A stretch of DNA of 64,000 bases from Pseudarthrobacter raffinosi (GCF_023913735.1 NZ_JAMXBH010000019.1:1-64000), one strand, 5' to 3'; shown: positions 44,711 through 54,949, numbered from the stretch's first letter. Made by a program: numbers and translations. The notes: generated from the sequence alone by a model not told the origin.

Positions 44711-46246
44711 TTACTTCTTGAAGGTCTCCGCGGGCGGGTTGGCGATGACGGGGGCGGTGCCGGTGAAGCCTTCGCGGGTTTCGGCGATCTCACGGATTCG
44801 TTGGCGGCAGGCGTACCAGCCGACGACCATGAGTGCGGAGGCGATGGCGGTGACGAGCATGGTGAGGGGTGAGTCGATGAAGACCATCACCAGGACGCTG
44901 ACGAGGAAGAGCAGTGAGAGGTAGCCGGTGTACGGGGCGCCGAACATCCGGAAGGAGGGGCGTTTGAGCCAGCCTTTGTTCGCCCAGCGTTGGAGCTGGA
45001 TCTGGCAGAGCACAATGGTTGCCCAGGTCATGACGATGCCCACGGACGCGACGTTCAGCACGATTTCGAAGGCCTGTGCGGGGACGAGGTAGTTCAGCGG
45101 GACGCCGAGGAGGGACACGCCGGCGGTGATGGCGATGCCGCCGTAGGGGACGCCGGCTTTGTTCATGCGGCCCGCGAATTTCGGGGCGGAGCCGTTCACG
45201 GACATGGACCGGAGTATGCGGCCGGTGGAGTATAGGCCGGCGTTGAGGGAGGAGAGCGCGGCGGTGAGGACCACCAGGTTCATGATGACGTCCACGCCCT
45301 GGATGCCGATGGAGCCGAAGAATGTCACGAACGGGCTGACGCCCTTTTCGTAGGAGGTGTAGGGCAGCAGGAGGGCGAGCAGGATGACGGAGCCGACGTA
45401 GAAGACCGCGATCCGGAAGACTACGGAGTTGATGGCCTTGGGCATGATCTTTTCCGGGTTTTCGGTTTCGCCGGCGGCGGTGCCGACGAGTTCAATGGAG
45501 GCGTAGGCGAACAGGACGCCTTGCATCAGGATGATCATGGGGAGCAGGCCGTTGGGGAAGATACCGCCGTTGTCCGAGAGGAGGCTGAGGCCCACCTGCT
45601 GGCCGTCCACGGGGGTGCCGAAGATGACGAAGTAGGTGCCCACCACGAGGAAGACCACCAGTGCGGCGACCTTGATCAGGGCGAACCAGAATTCCATCTC
45701 GCCGAACACCTTTACGGAGACGAGGTTCAGGCAGAGCACCACCAGCAGGGCGATGAGGGCCCAGGCCCACTGCGGTACTTCGGCCATCCAGGGGATGTAG
45801 TTGCCGAAGAAGTTCATGTAGAGTGCGGCGGCGGTGATGTCCACGATGGTGGTGGTGGCCCAGTTGATCCAGTAGAACCAGCCGGAGACGAACGCGGCTT
45901 TCTCGCCGAAGAATTCGCGGGCGTAGGAGACGAACGAGCCTGATGAGGGGCGGTGCAGGACCAGTTCGCCGAGGGCCCGCAGGATGAGGAACGCGAAGAA
46001 ACCGCAGACGGCGTAGGCGATGACCAGCGAGGGGCCGGCGGCGTTGAGGCGGCCGCCGGCGCCGAGGAACAGGCCGGTGCCGATCGCGCCGCCGATGGCG
46101 ATCATCTGGATCTGCCGCGGTTTGAGGTTCTTGTGGTAACCCTTGTCCTCCGCGTGCAGGGCCGATTCAGAGGCGTGCGCCTGGGGCGGCACCGTGTGGT
46201 CCGTGACGACCTGCTTTTGGGCAGTGTCCTGTTGGGGAGTTGTCAT
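44711..46246 (-). CDS. ansP: amino acid permease, probable L-asparagine permease
   Basis: 511 residues, 12 membrane segments, APC superfamily. Consensus opening motif [27 protein letters not shown] near 42-68, then [35 protein letters not shown] in outline. Sequence style and operon place it with AnsP. It follows aspA and asparaginase genes on the same strand, so asparagine uptake is the natural role; other AAT-family substrates remain possible. AAGGACACCGC before the ATG. Confidence 0.85.
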   Translation of the reverse strand: MTTPQQDTAQKQVVTDHTVPPQAHASESALHAEDKGYHKNLKPRQIQMIAIGGAIGTGLFLGAGGRLNAAGPSLVIAYAVCGFFAFLILRALGELVLHRPSSGSFVSYAREFFGEKAAFVSGWFYWINWATTTIVDITAAALYMNFFGNYIPWMAEVPQWAWALIALLVVLCLNLVSVKVFGEMEFWFALIKVAALVVFLVVGTYFVIFGTPVDGQQVGLSLLSDNGGIFPNGLLPMIILMQGVLFAYASIELVGTAAGETENPEKIMPKAINSVVFRIAVFYVGSVILLALLLPYTSYEKGVSPFVTFFGSIGIQGVDVIMNLVVLTAALSSLNAGLYSTGRILRSMSVNGSAPKFAGRMNKAGVPYGGIAITAGVSLLGVPLNYLVPAQAFEIVLNVASVGIVMTWATIVLCQIQLQRWANKGWLKRPSFRMFGAPYTGYLSLLFLVSVLVMVFIDSPLTMLVTAIASALMVVGWYACRQRIREIAETREGFTGTAPVIANPPAETFKK

Positions 46247-46285
46247 GCGGTGTCCTTTGGGGGTGGTTGGGCGGGCGGGTAGGGA

Positions 46286-47740
46286 CTATTTGCTGAGATT
46301 CGCCAGGCGCTCAGGACTGAGGAGTTCCTGGAGCTGGGCGGCGGTTAGCAGGCCATGCTCGAGCACGAGTTCGGCCACACCCTTGCCGGTGGCGAGAGCC
46401 TCCTGGGCGATGGCGGTGGCGGTGGTGTAGCCGAGGTGGGGGTTGAGGGCTGTGACCAGGCCGATTGACTGTTCCACGGTGATGCGGAGGTGTTCGGTGT
46501 TGGCGGTGATGTCCCGGACGCAGCGTGCCGTGAGGGTGCGGCAGGCGGCTTCCAGGTGGGAGATGCTCTTGTGGAGGCTGTGGACGATGATGGGTTCGAA
46601 GGCGTTGAGTTGGAGCTGCCCGGCTTCGGCGGCCATGGTGATGGTGACGTCGTTGCCGATGACCTCGTAGGCCACCTGGCTGACCACTTCGGGGATTACC
46701 GGGTTGATCTTGCCGGGCATGATGGAGGAGCCGGACTGGACGGCCGGCAAATTGATCTCGCCGAAGCCGGCGCGCGGGCCGGAGGAGAGCAGGCGGAGGT
46801 CGTTGCAGATCTTGGAGAGTTTCACGGCCACGCGCTTGAGCACGCCGGAGAGGTGCACGAAGGCGCCCACGTCCTGGGTGGCTTCGATGAGGTCGACGGC
46901 GGTGACCAGGGGGAGGCCGGTGACCTCGGCCAGGTGCCGGCAGGCTGCCTCGGCATAGCCGGCGGGGGCGTTCAGGCCAGTGCCGATGGCGGTGGCGCCG
47001 AGGTTGATTTCGTGGATGAGCAGCTCCGCCTCGGCCAGGCGCAGCCGGTCCTCGCCGATGGTGATGGCGTAGGTGCCGAACTCCTGGCCCAGCGTCATGG
47101 GGACGGCGTCCTGCAGCTGGGTGCGGCCCATCTTCACCACGGTGCGGAATTCCAGTGCTTTGGCGGCGAAGGCCTCTTCGAGTTCGGCCAGTGCGTCCAG
47201 CAGTTCCCGGCCGGCGAAGATGGTGCCCAGTTTCACGGCGGTGGGGTAGACGTCGTTGGTGGACTGGCTGAGGTTGACGTGGTCGTTGGGGTGCAGGCGG
47301 GCGTATTCGCCTTTGGGGTGGCCGAGGATTTCGAGGGCGCGGTTGGCGATGACCTCGTTCGCGTTCATGTTCGACGACGTCCCGGCGCCGCCCTGGATCA
47401 CGTCCACCACAAACTGGTCGCTGAGCTGGCCGTTCATCACGTCGGTGCACGCCTGCTCGATCGCCTGGCCGCGTTCGGCGTCCAGCAGTCCCAGTTCGCG
47501 GTTGGTGCGGGCGGCGGCAAGCTTCACGGCGGCCAGTCCCCGGACCAGGTGCATGTTGGAGGACAGCGGCTGCCCGGTGATGGGGAAGTTTTCCACGGCG
47601 CGGAGCGTGTGGACACCCCAGTAGGCTGCGGCGGGGAGGTCACGGTCGCCCAGCAGGTCATGCTCGGAGCGGGTTGCGGCCGAGGTGCCGGCCGCGTTGG
47701 TGCCGGCGGCTGACGTGGTGGCCTTGTTGGCAGTGGTCAT
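46286..47740 (-). CDS. aspA: aspartate ammonia-lyase
   Basis: 484 residues. The fumarase/aspartase signature GSSIMPGKINPVIPE is near residue 335, and substrate-site segments GGAGTSSNMNANEVIANRALE and HPNDHVNLSQSTNDVYPTA are present. It deaminates aspartate to fumarate. GAGGA five bases before the ATG at 47740 favours this start over a GTG four codons earlier that would overlap the asparaginase stop. Downstream of asparaginase, it takes the product of that enzyme into the TCA cycle. Confidence 0.95.
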   Translation of the reverse strand: MTTANKATTSAAGTNAAGTSAATRSEHDLLGDRDLPAAAYWGVHTLRAVENFPITGQPLSSNMHLVRGLAAVKLAAARTNRELGLLDAERGQAIEQACTDVMNGQLSDQFVVDVIQGGAGTSSNMNANEVIANRALEILGHPKGEYARLHPNDHVNLSQSTNDVYPTAVKLGTIFAGRELLDALAELEEAFAAKALEFRTVVKMGRTQLQDAVPMTLGQEFGTYAITIGEDRLRLAEAELLIHEINLGATAIGTGLNAPAGYAEAACRHLAEVTGLPLVTAVDLIEATQDVGAFVHLSGVLKRVAVKLSKICNDLRLLSSGPRAGFGEINLPAVQSGSSIMPGKINPVIPEVVSQVAYEVIGNDVTITMAAEAGQLQLNAFEPIIVHSLHKSISHLEAACRTLTARCVRDITANTEHLRITVEQSIGLVTALNPHLGYTTATAIAQEALATGKGVAELVLEHGLLTAAQLQELLSPERLANLSK

Positions 47741-47748
47741 GGGGGTCC

Positions 47749-48849
47749 TCACAGGGCTTCGTTGACGGGCGTGGACAGGAAATCGGTGGCCTGCAGCAGG
47801 CCGACCCGATGGCCGCCTCCCAGGACGGGCGCGGTGCCGATCCCTGCGAGCGGCGCGGTGTCCACGCCGAGCGCCTCCAGCATGCGGACGGTGACGGGCA
47901 TCCTGGCGCGGTCGCCGCCGTCGGAGATCTTTACCGCGATGGCGCGGCCGTCCGGCAGGCCCACCAGCTGCACGCCTTCAAAGCCGTCCTTCGCCACTAT
48001 GCCGGGGGACAGGCGCATCAGTTCGGTGACGTCCCGGCGCTCACCGGCCACCATGTCGGGGTGCTGCTGCATGGCCAGGCCGACGGCGGCTTCCGCGGTC
48101 AGTGGCGCGTGCCCGCCGCCGTCGGAGGTGCTGTTGGCGGTGTTGCCGGCGGCGCTGTTGCTGGCGGCGGCGATGCGCCCGAACGCGCGGGCCATGCCCC
48201 GGAGGGTCAGGGCGAAGAGCGGGGTGCCGCAGCCGTCCGTGCTGAGGGCCAGCGGCGCCTCGCCGGTCAGCTCGGCGACGGTGCTGGCGATCAGCTGCTG
48301 CAGCGGATGGGACGGGTCCAGGTAGCCCTTGACCGGCCAGCCGTTGATGACGCAGGTGGCGGCCATGGCGGCGTGCTTGCCGGAGCAGTTCTGCGTGAGC
48401 CGGGTGGCGTGCCCGCCGGAACGCAGCCATTCCTCGCGCTCGGTGGCGCCGTACGGGAGGTCGGTGCTGTTCTCCAGGTCGCTGGGGGCCAGGCCGTGGA
48501 GTTCAAGGATGCGCAGGGCCCCGTCGCGGTGCCTGGCGGCGCCGGAGTGGCTGGCCGCGGTCAGCGCCAGGAGGCCGGCCGGGAGGTCCAGGCCGGCACG
48601 GACCAGGGCCACGGCCTGCAGCGGCTTGAGCGAGGAGCGCGGGTAGAAGGGGGCCAGCGGATCGCCGGCCGCTGCCAGGGTGGAGCCGTCCGGCGCGGTG
48701 GCGATGACCGAGCCGTAGTGGATGCTCTCCACCAGGCGGTCGCGGGTGGCCACGGCCAGGGCGGCGTGCTGCGGGAGACCGCTGGATAACTGGCCGTCCA
48801 TTGCGTCGAAGGGAGCCGGCAGGGCAGCGGGAATGGCAGGGGCTGGCAT
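47749..48849 (-). CDS. L-asparaginase (rhizobial/ReAII type)
   Basis: 366 residues of the Asparaginase_II family, unrelated to E. coli AnsA/AnsB. Motifs: YPRSSLKPLQA near 69, TAASHSGAARH near 98, NCSGKHAAM near 153 (Ser and Lys at the active site, Cys metal ligand) and STDGCGTPLFAL near 205. It hydrolyses asparagine to aspartate and ammonia in the cytosol. AAGGACCCC before the ATG. Placed 18 bp after the FCD regulator and 8 bp before aspA. Confidence 0.9.
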   Translation of the reverse strand: MPAPAIPAALPAPFDAMDGQLSSGLPQHAALAVATRDRLVESIHYGSVIATAPDGSTLAAAGDPLAPFYPRSSLKPLQAVALVRAGLDLPAGLLALTAASHSGAARHRDGALRILELHGLAPSDLENSTDLPYGATEREEWLRSGGHATRLTQNCSGKHAAMAATCVINGWPVKGYLDPSHPLQQLIASTVAELTGEAPLALSTDGCGTPLFALTLRGMARAFGRIAAASNSAAGNTANSTSDGGGHAPLTAEAAVGLAMQQHPDMVAGERRDVTELMRLSPGIVAKDGFEGVQLVGLPDGRAIAVKISDGGDRARMPVTVRMLEALGVDTAPLAGIGTAPVLGGGHRVGLLQATDFLSTPVNEAL

Positions 48850-48867
48850 GGGGTCCTTGGGTGGCGG

Positions 48868-49602
48868 TTACTGGTTGAGGATGGAATCGAGCGCGACGCC
48901 CACGGCGTGCAGGTGCGCGGCCATGGCGGCGCTGGCTTCGTCCGCGGAGCCGGCCTCGATGGCGGCGAGGATCCGCTGGTGTTCCACGTCCGAGGCGTGC
49001 TGGCGGTCCGCTACCATGTTGAGCGTTTCGGACTGGTGCGCCAGGGCGCCCCGGATGTCCCCGACCACGCTGGCGAACACCCTGTTGCGGCTGGCGCGGG
49101 CGATGGCGGCGTGGAAGCTGGAGTCCAGGGAAACCCAGGATTCGGGGTCTGTTTCCGCGGTCATGGCGTCCACGATGTGCCGGAGCGTTTCCAGCTGTTC
49201 GTCGGTGCGGCGCTGGGCGGCGAGTCCGGCGGCGGGTACCTCGATGTGCGGCCGGGCTTCGGTGAGGTCCCGGGCGGAGTATTGGCCCAGCGTTAGGTCA
49301 TTGGCCACCTTGTCGGCCACCACGAAGGTGCCCTTGCCGGTTTTGGTGACGGTGAGGCCCAGGGCGGTGCAGGAACGGAGGGCCTCGCGGATGACGGAGC
49401 GGCTGACCCCGTACTGCTGGGCGAGGGTGGCTTCGGAGCTGAGCTTGCCGCCCACGGCCGCCCTGCCGGACTCGATGTCGGCGCGGATGGCGTTGAACAC
49501 CGCTTCGGCAGCGCTGAGCCGGGCCAAGGGCTGGGCTCGGAGGGACTGCTCGCCGGGGGATTCCGCAGGCTGTCCTGCTATCCGGCTGTCTGACAGGTTC
49601 AT
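48868..49602 (-). CDS. GntR-family regulator, FCD subfamily, of the asparagine operon
   Basis: 244 residues. Winged helix at about 30-95 (SAAEAVFNAIRADIESGRAAVGGKLSSEATLAQQYGVSRSVIREALR in outline), FCD effector domain at about 110-235 with metal-binding residues in SLDSSFHAAIARAS and RQHASDVEHQRILAAIEAG. First gene of the operon regulator-asparaginase-aspA-ansP. Aspartate or asparagine is the likely inducer. Confidence 0.88.
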   Translation of the reverse strand: MNLSDSRIAGQPAESPGEQSLRAQPLARLSAAEAVFNAIRADIESGRAAVGGKLSSEATLAQQYGVSRSVIREALRSCTALGLTVTKTGKGTFVVADKVANDLTLGQYSARDLTEARPHIEVPAAGLAAQRRTDEQLETLRHIVDAMTAETDPESWVSLDSSFHAAIARASRNRVFASVVGDIRGALAHQSETLNMVADRQHASDVEHQRILAAIEAGSADEASAAMAAHLHAVGVALDSILNQ

Positions 49603-49608
49603 GCTTAA

Positions 49609-49614
49609 AATATG
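49609..49614 (-). promoter_or_regulatory. leaderless promoter -10 of the asparagine operon
   Basis: CATATT on the minus strand, six bases before the ATG at 49602. Confidence 0.45.
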
Positions 49615-49818
49615 GCACGGGTCACACGGGCTGTCAATCGGGCACGGGACGGGGTTTCACGGCGCAGGCTGACTCCAGGATCAGGGGCCGCGGGAGCGAC
49701 GTCGCTGTCCAGCCTCTAGGGCGCATCCGGGGCTGGCGGATAAGCTGTGTGTGGGGAGGCCCGTCCGGCCGACCGGGTGCGCGGCGGCGAAGGCCGTCGA
49801 CGTTTGTTGGGGGCTGAA

Positions 49819-52644
49819 ATGGAACAGGCAGTCAAGGGAAACGATCATGCGGATTTCTACCAGGAGCTGGTCTAGGCGGCGCCGGATGCACTGCTAAGGG
49901 TCGGTGCGGACGGTTCTATTGTCTTCGTCAATAACCAGACGGAACAGCTCTTTGGTTACCGGCGGGACGAGTTGCTGGACAGGCATTACGGGATGCTCCT
50001 GCCCCAGCAGTTCGAAGGCCAGTTTGCCGGCACCAGTGATGATTTCGCCTCCGGGCAGCGGATACTCCGGATGGGGACCGGCCTGGGCCTGTTCGGCGTG
50101 CACCGCGACGGGACCGAGTTCCCCATCGAAATCAGCGCCGCCGCTCTCGGGGACGGTCCGGGCGCGGACATCGTCGCCTCCGTCCGGGACGTGAGCGAAC
50201 GCCGCCGCACCGACAGCGAGCTGCGGGATGCCCTTTCGCTGCTCGGCGCCACCCTGGAATCCACCGCCGACGGCATCCTGGTGGTGACTGCCGACGGGAG
50301 GATTGCCGGTTCCAATGAACGGTTCGCCGCGTTGTGGGGCATCCCGGCGGATCTGCTGGATTCCCATGACGACGGCAAACTGATCGGTTTCGTCCTGGAC
50401 CAGCTCTCCGATCCGGGCAGCTTCATGCGCAAGGTCCAAGAGCTGTATGCCGATCCGGGAGCGGAGAGCCTGGATGTGCTGGAATTCCGTGATGGCCGGA
50501 CGTTTGAGCGCTACTCCCGGCCCCAACGGGTGGGGGATGACATTGTCGGCCGGGTCTGGAGCTTCCGTGATATCACGGCCCGCCGGCGTGCACAGGACCG
50601 GGCCCGTGACGCCATCGCAGAGCTGGAGGGTCTCGGCGCGATCGTTAGTTCCTCTGTCGACGCGATCATCGGCATCACCCCGGAGGGTGTGATCACCAGC
50701 TGGAATCAGGGCGCCGAACGGCTGTACGGGTATGGTGCGGACGAGGTGGCAGGCCGGGACGTCCAGTTCCTGATTCCGGATCATCTCCGCCTGAGCGAGG
50801 AGGCGTTGCACGCTGATGTCCGGGAGCGCGGTGTAGCGCGGAGTTTCGAGGCGGAGCGCGTGCGCAAAGACGGGACGACGGTCCCCGTTTCCGTGACTAT
50901 TTCACCCATCCGGGCCGAAGGCGGGGGCGTGCGCGGGATGGCGCAGATTGTCCGCGACGTCACCGGACAACGGCTCGCAGCGGCAGAGCTCCTGGCTGCG
51001 CGGGAGGCGGCGCTTGAATCGAGCCGGTTGAAGTCCGAATTCCTGGCGACGATGAGCCATGAGATCCGGACACCGATGAACGGCGTCATCGGCCTGACCG
51101 CTTTGTTGCTGGAGACCCCGCTGGATGAGACGCAGCGCCGGTATGCCGAAGGGGTGAGGGGCGCGGGCGAGGTGCTGCTGGCCCTGATCAACGACATCTT
51201 GGATCTGTCCAAGCTGGAGGCCGGGAAGGTCGATCTGGACATCGCAGCCTTTGATCCGCGGCTTCTGGTGGAGGAGGTGGCGGGCCTGGTGAGCGAGTCC
51301 GCCCGCGCCAAAGGACTGGAACTCATCGCCTACTGCCGCCCGGAGGTGCCGGCGCGGCTGTCCGGAGACGTCGGACGCATCCGGCAGGTCCTGCTCAATC
51401 TTGCCTCCAACGCCGTAAGGTTCACGCCGACCGGGGAAGTGTCCGTTCGCGTGCAGCCCGTTGACCTTCATCCCCGTGGGCCTGCGGTGCGGTTTGAAGT
51501 CCGTGACACCGGGATCGGAGTTGAGCCAGAAGATCATCTGCGCCTGTTCGAGTCCTTTTCCCAGGCCGATTCCTCCACCACGCGCCGGTACGGCGGGAGC
51601 GGTTTGGGGCTGGCGATCTCGCGGCGGCTGACCGAAATGATGGGCGGGGAAATCGGGCTGACCAGCGCTCCAGGTGAGGGCAGCACCTTCTGGATTGTGC
51701 TCCCGTTGCAGCCCGCGGTGGACGCCGGGGGCATCGACGAGGCGGCGGTCCGCTTCCCGGATCTGCTGACCGGAGTCAGGGTCCTGGTTGTGGATGACAA
51801 CGCGACCAACAGGCTGGTGCTGGAGTCCCAGCTCAGGACGTGGAACATGGACCCGGACACCGTCGGCGATGCGCGCGCTGCCCTGGACCGGTGCCGGGAT
51901 GCGGCCTTCGCCGGACGGCCCTTCGACGTCGTCGTACTGGATATGTGCATGCCGGAGATGGACGGGCTGGAGCTGGCGCGGGCCATCAGCGCCGACGGAG
52001 TTCTGGCTCCTACCTCCCTGATTATGCTGACGTCAACGCCGCAGATGGATCCGGCTGAGCTGGCAGCTGCGGGTGTCCGTGAATGGTTGATGAAACCGGT
52101 GCGCAGTTCTGAACTCTACGACCGTCTTCTGCGGCTGAGGGGAGGAACGCAGGTGGCCGAACGGCTTTCGGCCCGTGGTGTGCCGGAGAAGCAGAGCATC
52201 CCTTCCCGGGGACGCGTACTGGTAGTGGAGGACAACGAGGTGAACCAGCTCGTTGCCCGGGAGATGGTGAAAAGACTGGGCTACCTGGTTGACGTTGTGC
52301 CCGACGGGGCGGAAGCCGTCTCGGCCATTGCAGCCGTCTCCTACACGGCCGTGCTCATGGACTGCCACATGCCGGTGATGGACGGTTTTGAGGCCACCAG
52401 GACCATCCGCAAGGGCGAGGTGACGGGGCATCTGCCCATCATTGCTATGACTGCAGGCGCCCTGGACGAAGACCGTGAGCGGTGCCTCGCTGCCGGCATG
52501 GACGACTACCTCACCAAACCCGTCGACCCCGCCGCCCTGGAGGCGACCCTCGACCGCTGGGTTCCGCCGGCCCCGCGGCTGGCGGGGGAAGCGCCAGCGG
52601 TGGATCCGACGGCGCTAAACCAGGCACTTCCGCCGACACCGTAA
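49819..52644 (+). pseudogene. hybrid sensor histidine kinase with amber codon at position 19
   Basis: From ATG 49819 (GGGGGCTGAA upstream) the frame reads MEQAVKGNDHADFYQELV, TAG (49873-49875), AAPDALLRVGADGSIVFVN, then is open to 52644 (941 codons). Domains: three PAS (about 15-130, 135-255, 270-390), HisKA with SHEIRTPMNGVIGL near 405, HATPase ([34 protein letters not shown] in outline), and two receivers (phospho-Asp in [13 protein letters not shown] and AVLMDCHMPVMDG). No C-terminal Hpt. Glu is the expected residue at the TAG, at the entry to the first PAS domain. The next possible starts remove much of that PAS. Confidence 0.82.
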
Positions 52645-52691
52645 AGTCCACGTCGTCGGTCAGGGGAAGGTTCCCTCGTGATTATAGGCAC

Positions 52692-52705
52692 GGTACGTTC
52701 GTTCC
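52692..52705. promoter_or_regulatory. HipB-type operator 1
   Basis: GGTACGTTCGTTCC, an imperfect palindrome related to operator 2, 98 bp before the hipB start. Confidence 0.55.
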
Positions 52706-52761
52706 GATTTTTCTCTATGCTGGAGCGAGTTGCCGGTCTAGAATCAGAACACAGCTAGAAC

Positions 52762-52775
52762 GGCACGATCGTACC
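52762..52775. promoter_or_regulatory. HipB-type operator 2
   Basis: GGCACGATCGTACC, a near-perfect palindrome; its complement GGTACGATCGTGCC matches operator 1. Starts 70 bp after it and lies 14 bp before the hipB ATG. Confidence 0.6.
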
Positions 52776-52789
52776 TATTGGAGATGCCC

Positions 52790-53056
52790 ATGGCGAATGC
52801 ATTCGGGGACCGGCTCGCAGGTGAAGTCCGGACGCGCCGGGCAGCTTTAGGCCTCACGCAGCAGGATCTCGCCTACATGGCCGGAGTCTCCGAGCGCTTT
52901 GTCCGCTTCGTCGAGCAGGGCAAGCCCAGCATCCAGCTGGACTCACTCACCGCCGTGCTGGAAACCCTGGGACTCGAACTCCGGCTAGCCGCCCGGGCCA
53001 GCCGCGCCGCCCGCGCCCTTGCCGGCCACGGCAAGGCTCAAGAAACAAACCCATGA
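52790..53056 (+). CDS. hipB: HipB-like antitoxin, XRE helix-turn-helix
   Basis: 88 residues. The helix-turn-helix (about 12-66) reads VRTRRAALGLTQQDLAYMAGVSERFVRFVEQGKPSIQLDSLTAVLETLGLEL in outline. GGAG six bases before the ATG at 52790. It overlaps the toxin gene by 4 bp (ATGA), the usual antitoxin-toxin coupling. It probably binds the two palindromes upstream and inhibits the kinase. Confidence 0.85.
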   Translation: MANAFGDRLAGEVRTRRAALGLTQQDLAYMAGVSERFVRFVEQGKPSIQLDSLTAVLETLGLELRLAARASRAARALAGHGKAQETNP

Positions 53057-54297
53057 AGCACCGCGTCGCCGACATCTACAAGGCCGGGGTGCTGGCTGCC
53101 CGGCTCGAACGGCACGACGGCGGCACCCGGTTCAGCTATCTGCCGGCGTACCTCGCGTCCGGGGGACCCGCCGTCGCCAGTTCCCTGCCGCTCACCGCCG
53201 AACCGGTGCTGTCCTCGGCGGGCGCAGCGCCGCCCTATTTCACCGGGCTGCTGCCGGAGGGCCGCCGGCTCAACGCCCTGCGGCGGTCCCTCAAGACCAG
53301 CGCGGACGATGACCTGTCGCTGCTCATCGCGGCCGGCGGCAACTCGGTGGGCGATGTGCAGATCGTGGGGCACGGAGAACCGCTGGACCTGGACGAGCAC
53401 GCGGTGCAGCTGGACCCCAAGCTGCCGGTGGACTTCGACCACCTCCTGGGTGATCCGGACCTGATCGACCCCGTTGCGCTGGCGGGCGTGCAGGACAAAC
53501 TCTCTGCCGGGATGATCTCACTGCCCGTGGCCAGCGCGGGCAAACGCTTCATCCTCAAACTCAACGCGCCCGAGTTCCCGCATGTGGTGGAAAACGAGCT
53601 GGTGATGTTCCGGTACGCGGCCAAGTTGCGGATTCCGCTGAGCCGGGTCCAGCTGATCCGGGACATCGCGGGCCGGCCGGGTCTATTGGTGGAACGCTTC
53701 GACCGGGTGCCCATCCCCGGCGGCGGGCCGGACGACGTCCGGCGGCTGGCGGTGGAGGACGGGGCCCAGGTCCTGAAGCTCTACCCGGCGGACAAGTACA
53801 ACGTGCCTTATGGCCAGGTCTGCCATGCTCTGGCCGACTACTGCTCGGCGCCGCTCCCGGCCCTCCGGAACCTGGCGGTCCAGGGGGCGTTTGCCTGGCT
53901 GAGCGGCAACGGCGACCTGCACGCCAAGAACGTTTCCATGGTCCAGCAGCCGCATGGCGAGTGGACCATCGCCCCTGTCTACGACATTCCCTCCACCGTG
54001 GTCTACGGGGACAAGACCCTTGCGCTGACGCTGAACGGGAAGCGGAGCGGGATCTCGCGCCGGCACTTTCTTGGCTGGGCCAAGGACCTGGGACTGAGTG
54101 ACCGCACGGCAGCCCAGGTGATGGAGCTCGCCCTGAAGGTGTCAGGTCCGCTGATCGCCGACCTGGAGGCAGGTACCGCGTTCGCCGGGCTCGGAGGTCC
54201 GGAGAAGAACGACGACGGCGGCTCGCCGTTCCCGGGCATGGTCACCAGGGCGTGGGTGAAGGAGCTGAAACACCGGCGGAGGCTGCTGGAAGGCTGA
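53053..54297 (+). CDS. hipA: HipA-like serine/threonine kinase toxin
   Basis: 414 residues. N-terminal HipA domain (about 1-110), glycine-rich loop GVQDKLSAGMI near 144-154, ATP-binding Lys in FILKLNAPEFPH near 165, ENELVMFRYAAKL, LLVERFDRV, catalytic loop GNGDLHAKNVSM near 290 and metal motif PVYDIPS near 310. All kinase residues are intact. HipA of E. coli phosphorylates GltX and induces persistence; targets differ among families. Immediately downstream of hipB. Confidence 0.88.
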   Translation: MKHRVADIYKAGVLAARLERHDGGTRFSYLPAYLASGGPAVASSLPLTAEPVLSSAGAAPPYFTGLLPEGRRLNALRRSLKTSADDDLSLLIAAGGNSVGDVQIVGHGEPLDLDEHAVQLDPKLPVDFDHLLGDPDLIDPVALAGVQDKLSAGMISLPVASAGKRFILKLNAPEFPHVVENELVMFRYAAKLRIPLSRVQLIRDIAGRPGLLVERFDRVPIPGGGPDDVRRLAVEDGAQVLKLYPADKYNVPYGQVCHALADYCSAPLPALRNLAVQGAFAWLSGNGDLHAKNVSMVQQPHGEWTIAPVYDIPSTVVYGDKTLALTLNGKRSGISRRHFLGWAKDLGLSDRTAAQVMELALKVSGPLIADLEAGTAFAGLGGPEKNDDGGSPFPGMVTRAWVKELKHRRRLLEG

Positions 54298-54331
54298 GGC
54301 ACCCGCGGTGACTGCCGCCGTCGTGCGTTGG

Positions 54332-54949
54332 TTAGAGGTGCTGGATGCCTGCCCGCTGCATGGCGTCCTTGTAGACGTCCACGCTTTTGGCGAGGAGATC
54401 CTCCTGTTTTGCTTCGGAAACAGCAAAGGCCCGCCCGCCGAGCGCGCTGGCCTTGTAGATCTTGATGCCGCTGTTCTTCAGGGAAGAATGGTAGGTCTTC
54501 TCGAAGAGGGTGAGGAACGTGGAAGCGTCCGTGCCGTGGGCGATGACTGCGGAGACACGGCGGTTGATCTTCAGGAACTGCCGAAAGGGCCGCAGGCCGT
54601 CAGTCTTCTCCTGGACGTTCAGCGCCGACGGAAGCTCCGGATCCCGCACCCACGGGTACGCGTTCCACGGCATCACATAGCGCGGATCAAGCTCGGCAAG
54701 TTCGTAAATCTGGGTGGCGCGGCGGGCGGCTTCGTCGTCGTTGAAATGGGAGACGAAGCCGGATTCGGTGCCCTTGCCCGGACTGACGTGGAGGCTGACG
54801 ATCCGGCATTCGTCCTCGTCGTGCACGGGGTCGATGTAGGGGACGACGGACCCTGGCTTCTTTTCCATCAGTTCATCGCAGAGCTGCGTTACCGCCGCGA
54901 TGTTTGGTTCCTGTAGCAGGGCCTTTTTTTCGTCCCAGTCAATCGTCAC
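54332..54949 (-). CDS. uracil-DNA glycosylase-like protein
   Basis: 205 residues from GTG 54949 (GAGGGAGAGATC upstream). It shows UDG-superfamily-like segments: SLHVSPGKGTESGFVSHFNDDEAARRA near 50-76, VMPWNAYPW near 91-99 (compare the family's strand with N before PW), and VIAHGTDASTFL near 134 in place of motif 2. The usual HPSP loop is not evident, so catalysis is doubtful. Divergent from a GIY-YIG-like gene and convergent with hipA. Function could be DNA repair or an accessory role. Confidence 0.5.
   Translation of the reverse strand: MTIDWDEKKALLQEPNIAAVTQLCDELMEKKPGSVVPYIDPVHDEDECRIVSLHVSPGKGTESGFVSHFNDDEAARRATQIYELAELDPRYVMPWNAYPWVRDPELPSALNVQEKTDGLRPFRQFLKINRRVSAVIAHGTDASTFLTLFEKTYHSSLKNSGIKIYKASALGGRAFAVSEAKQEDLLAKSVDVYKDAMQRAGIQHL

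Noticed and set aside
13935..49875. Stop-codon reassignment (TAG as sense) to explain three internal ambers
   Set aside because: Many intact genes in the window end with TAG at the family's normal C-terminus, and no tRNA gene is visible. Individual nonsense mutations or sequence errors explain the data.
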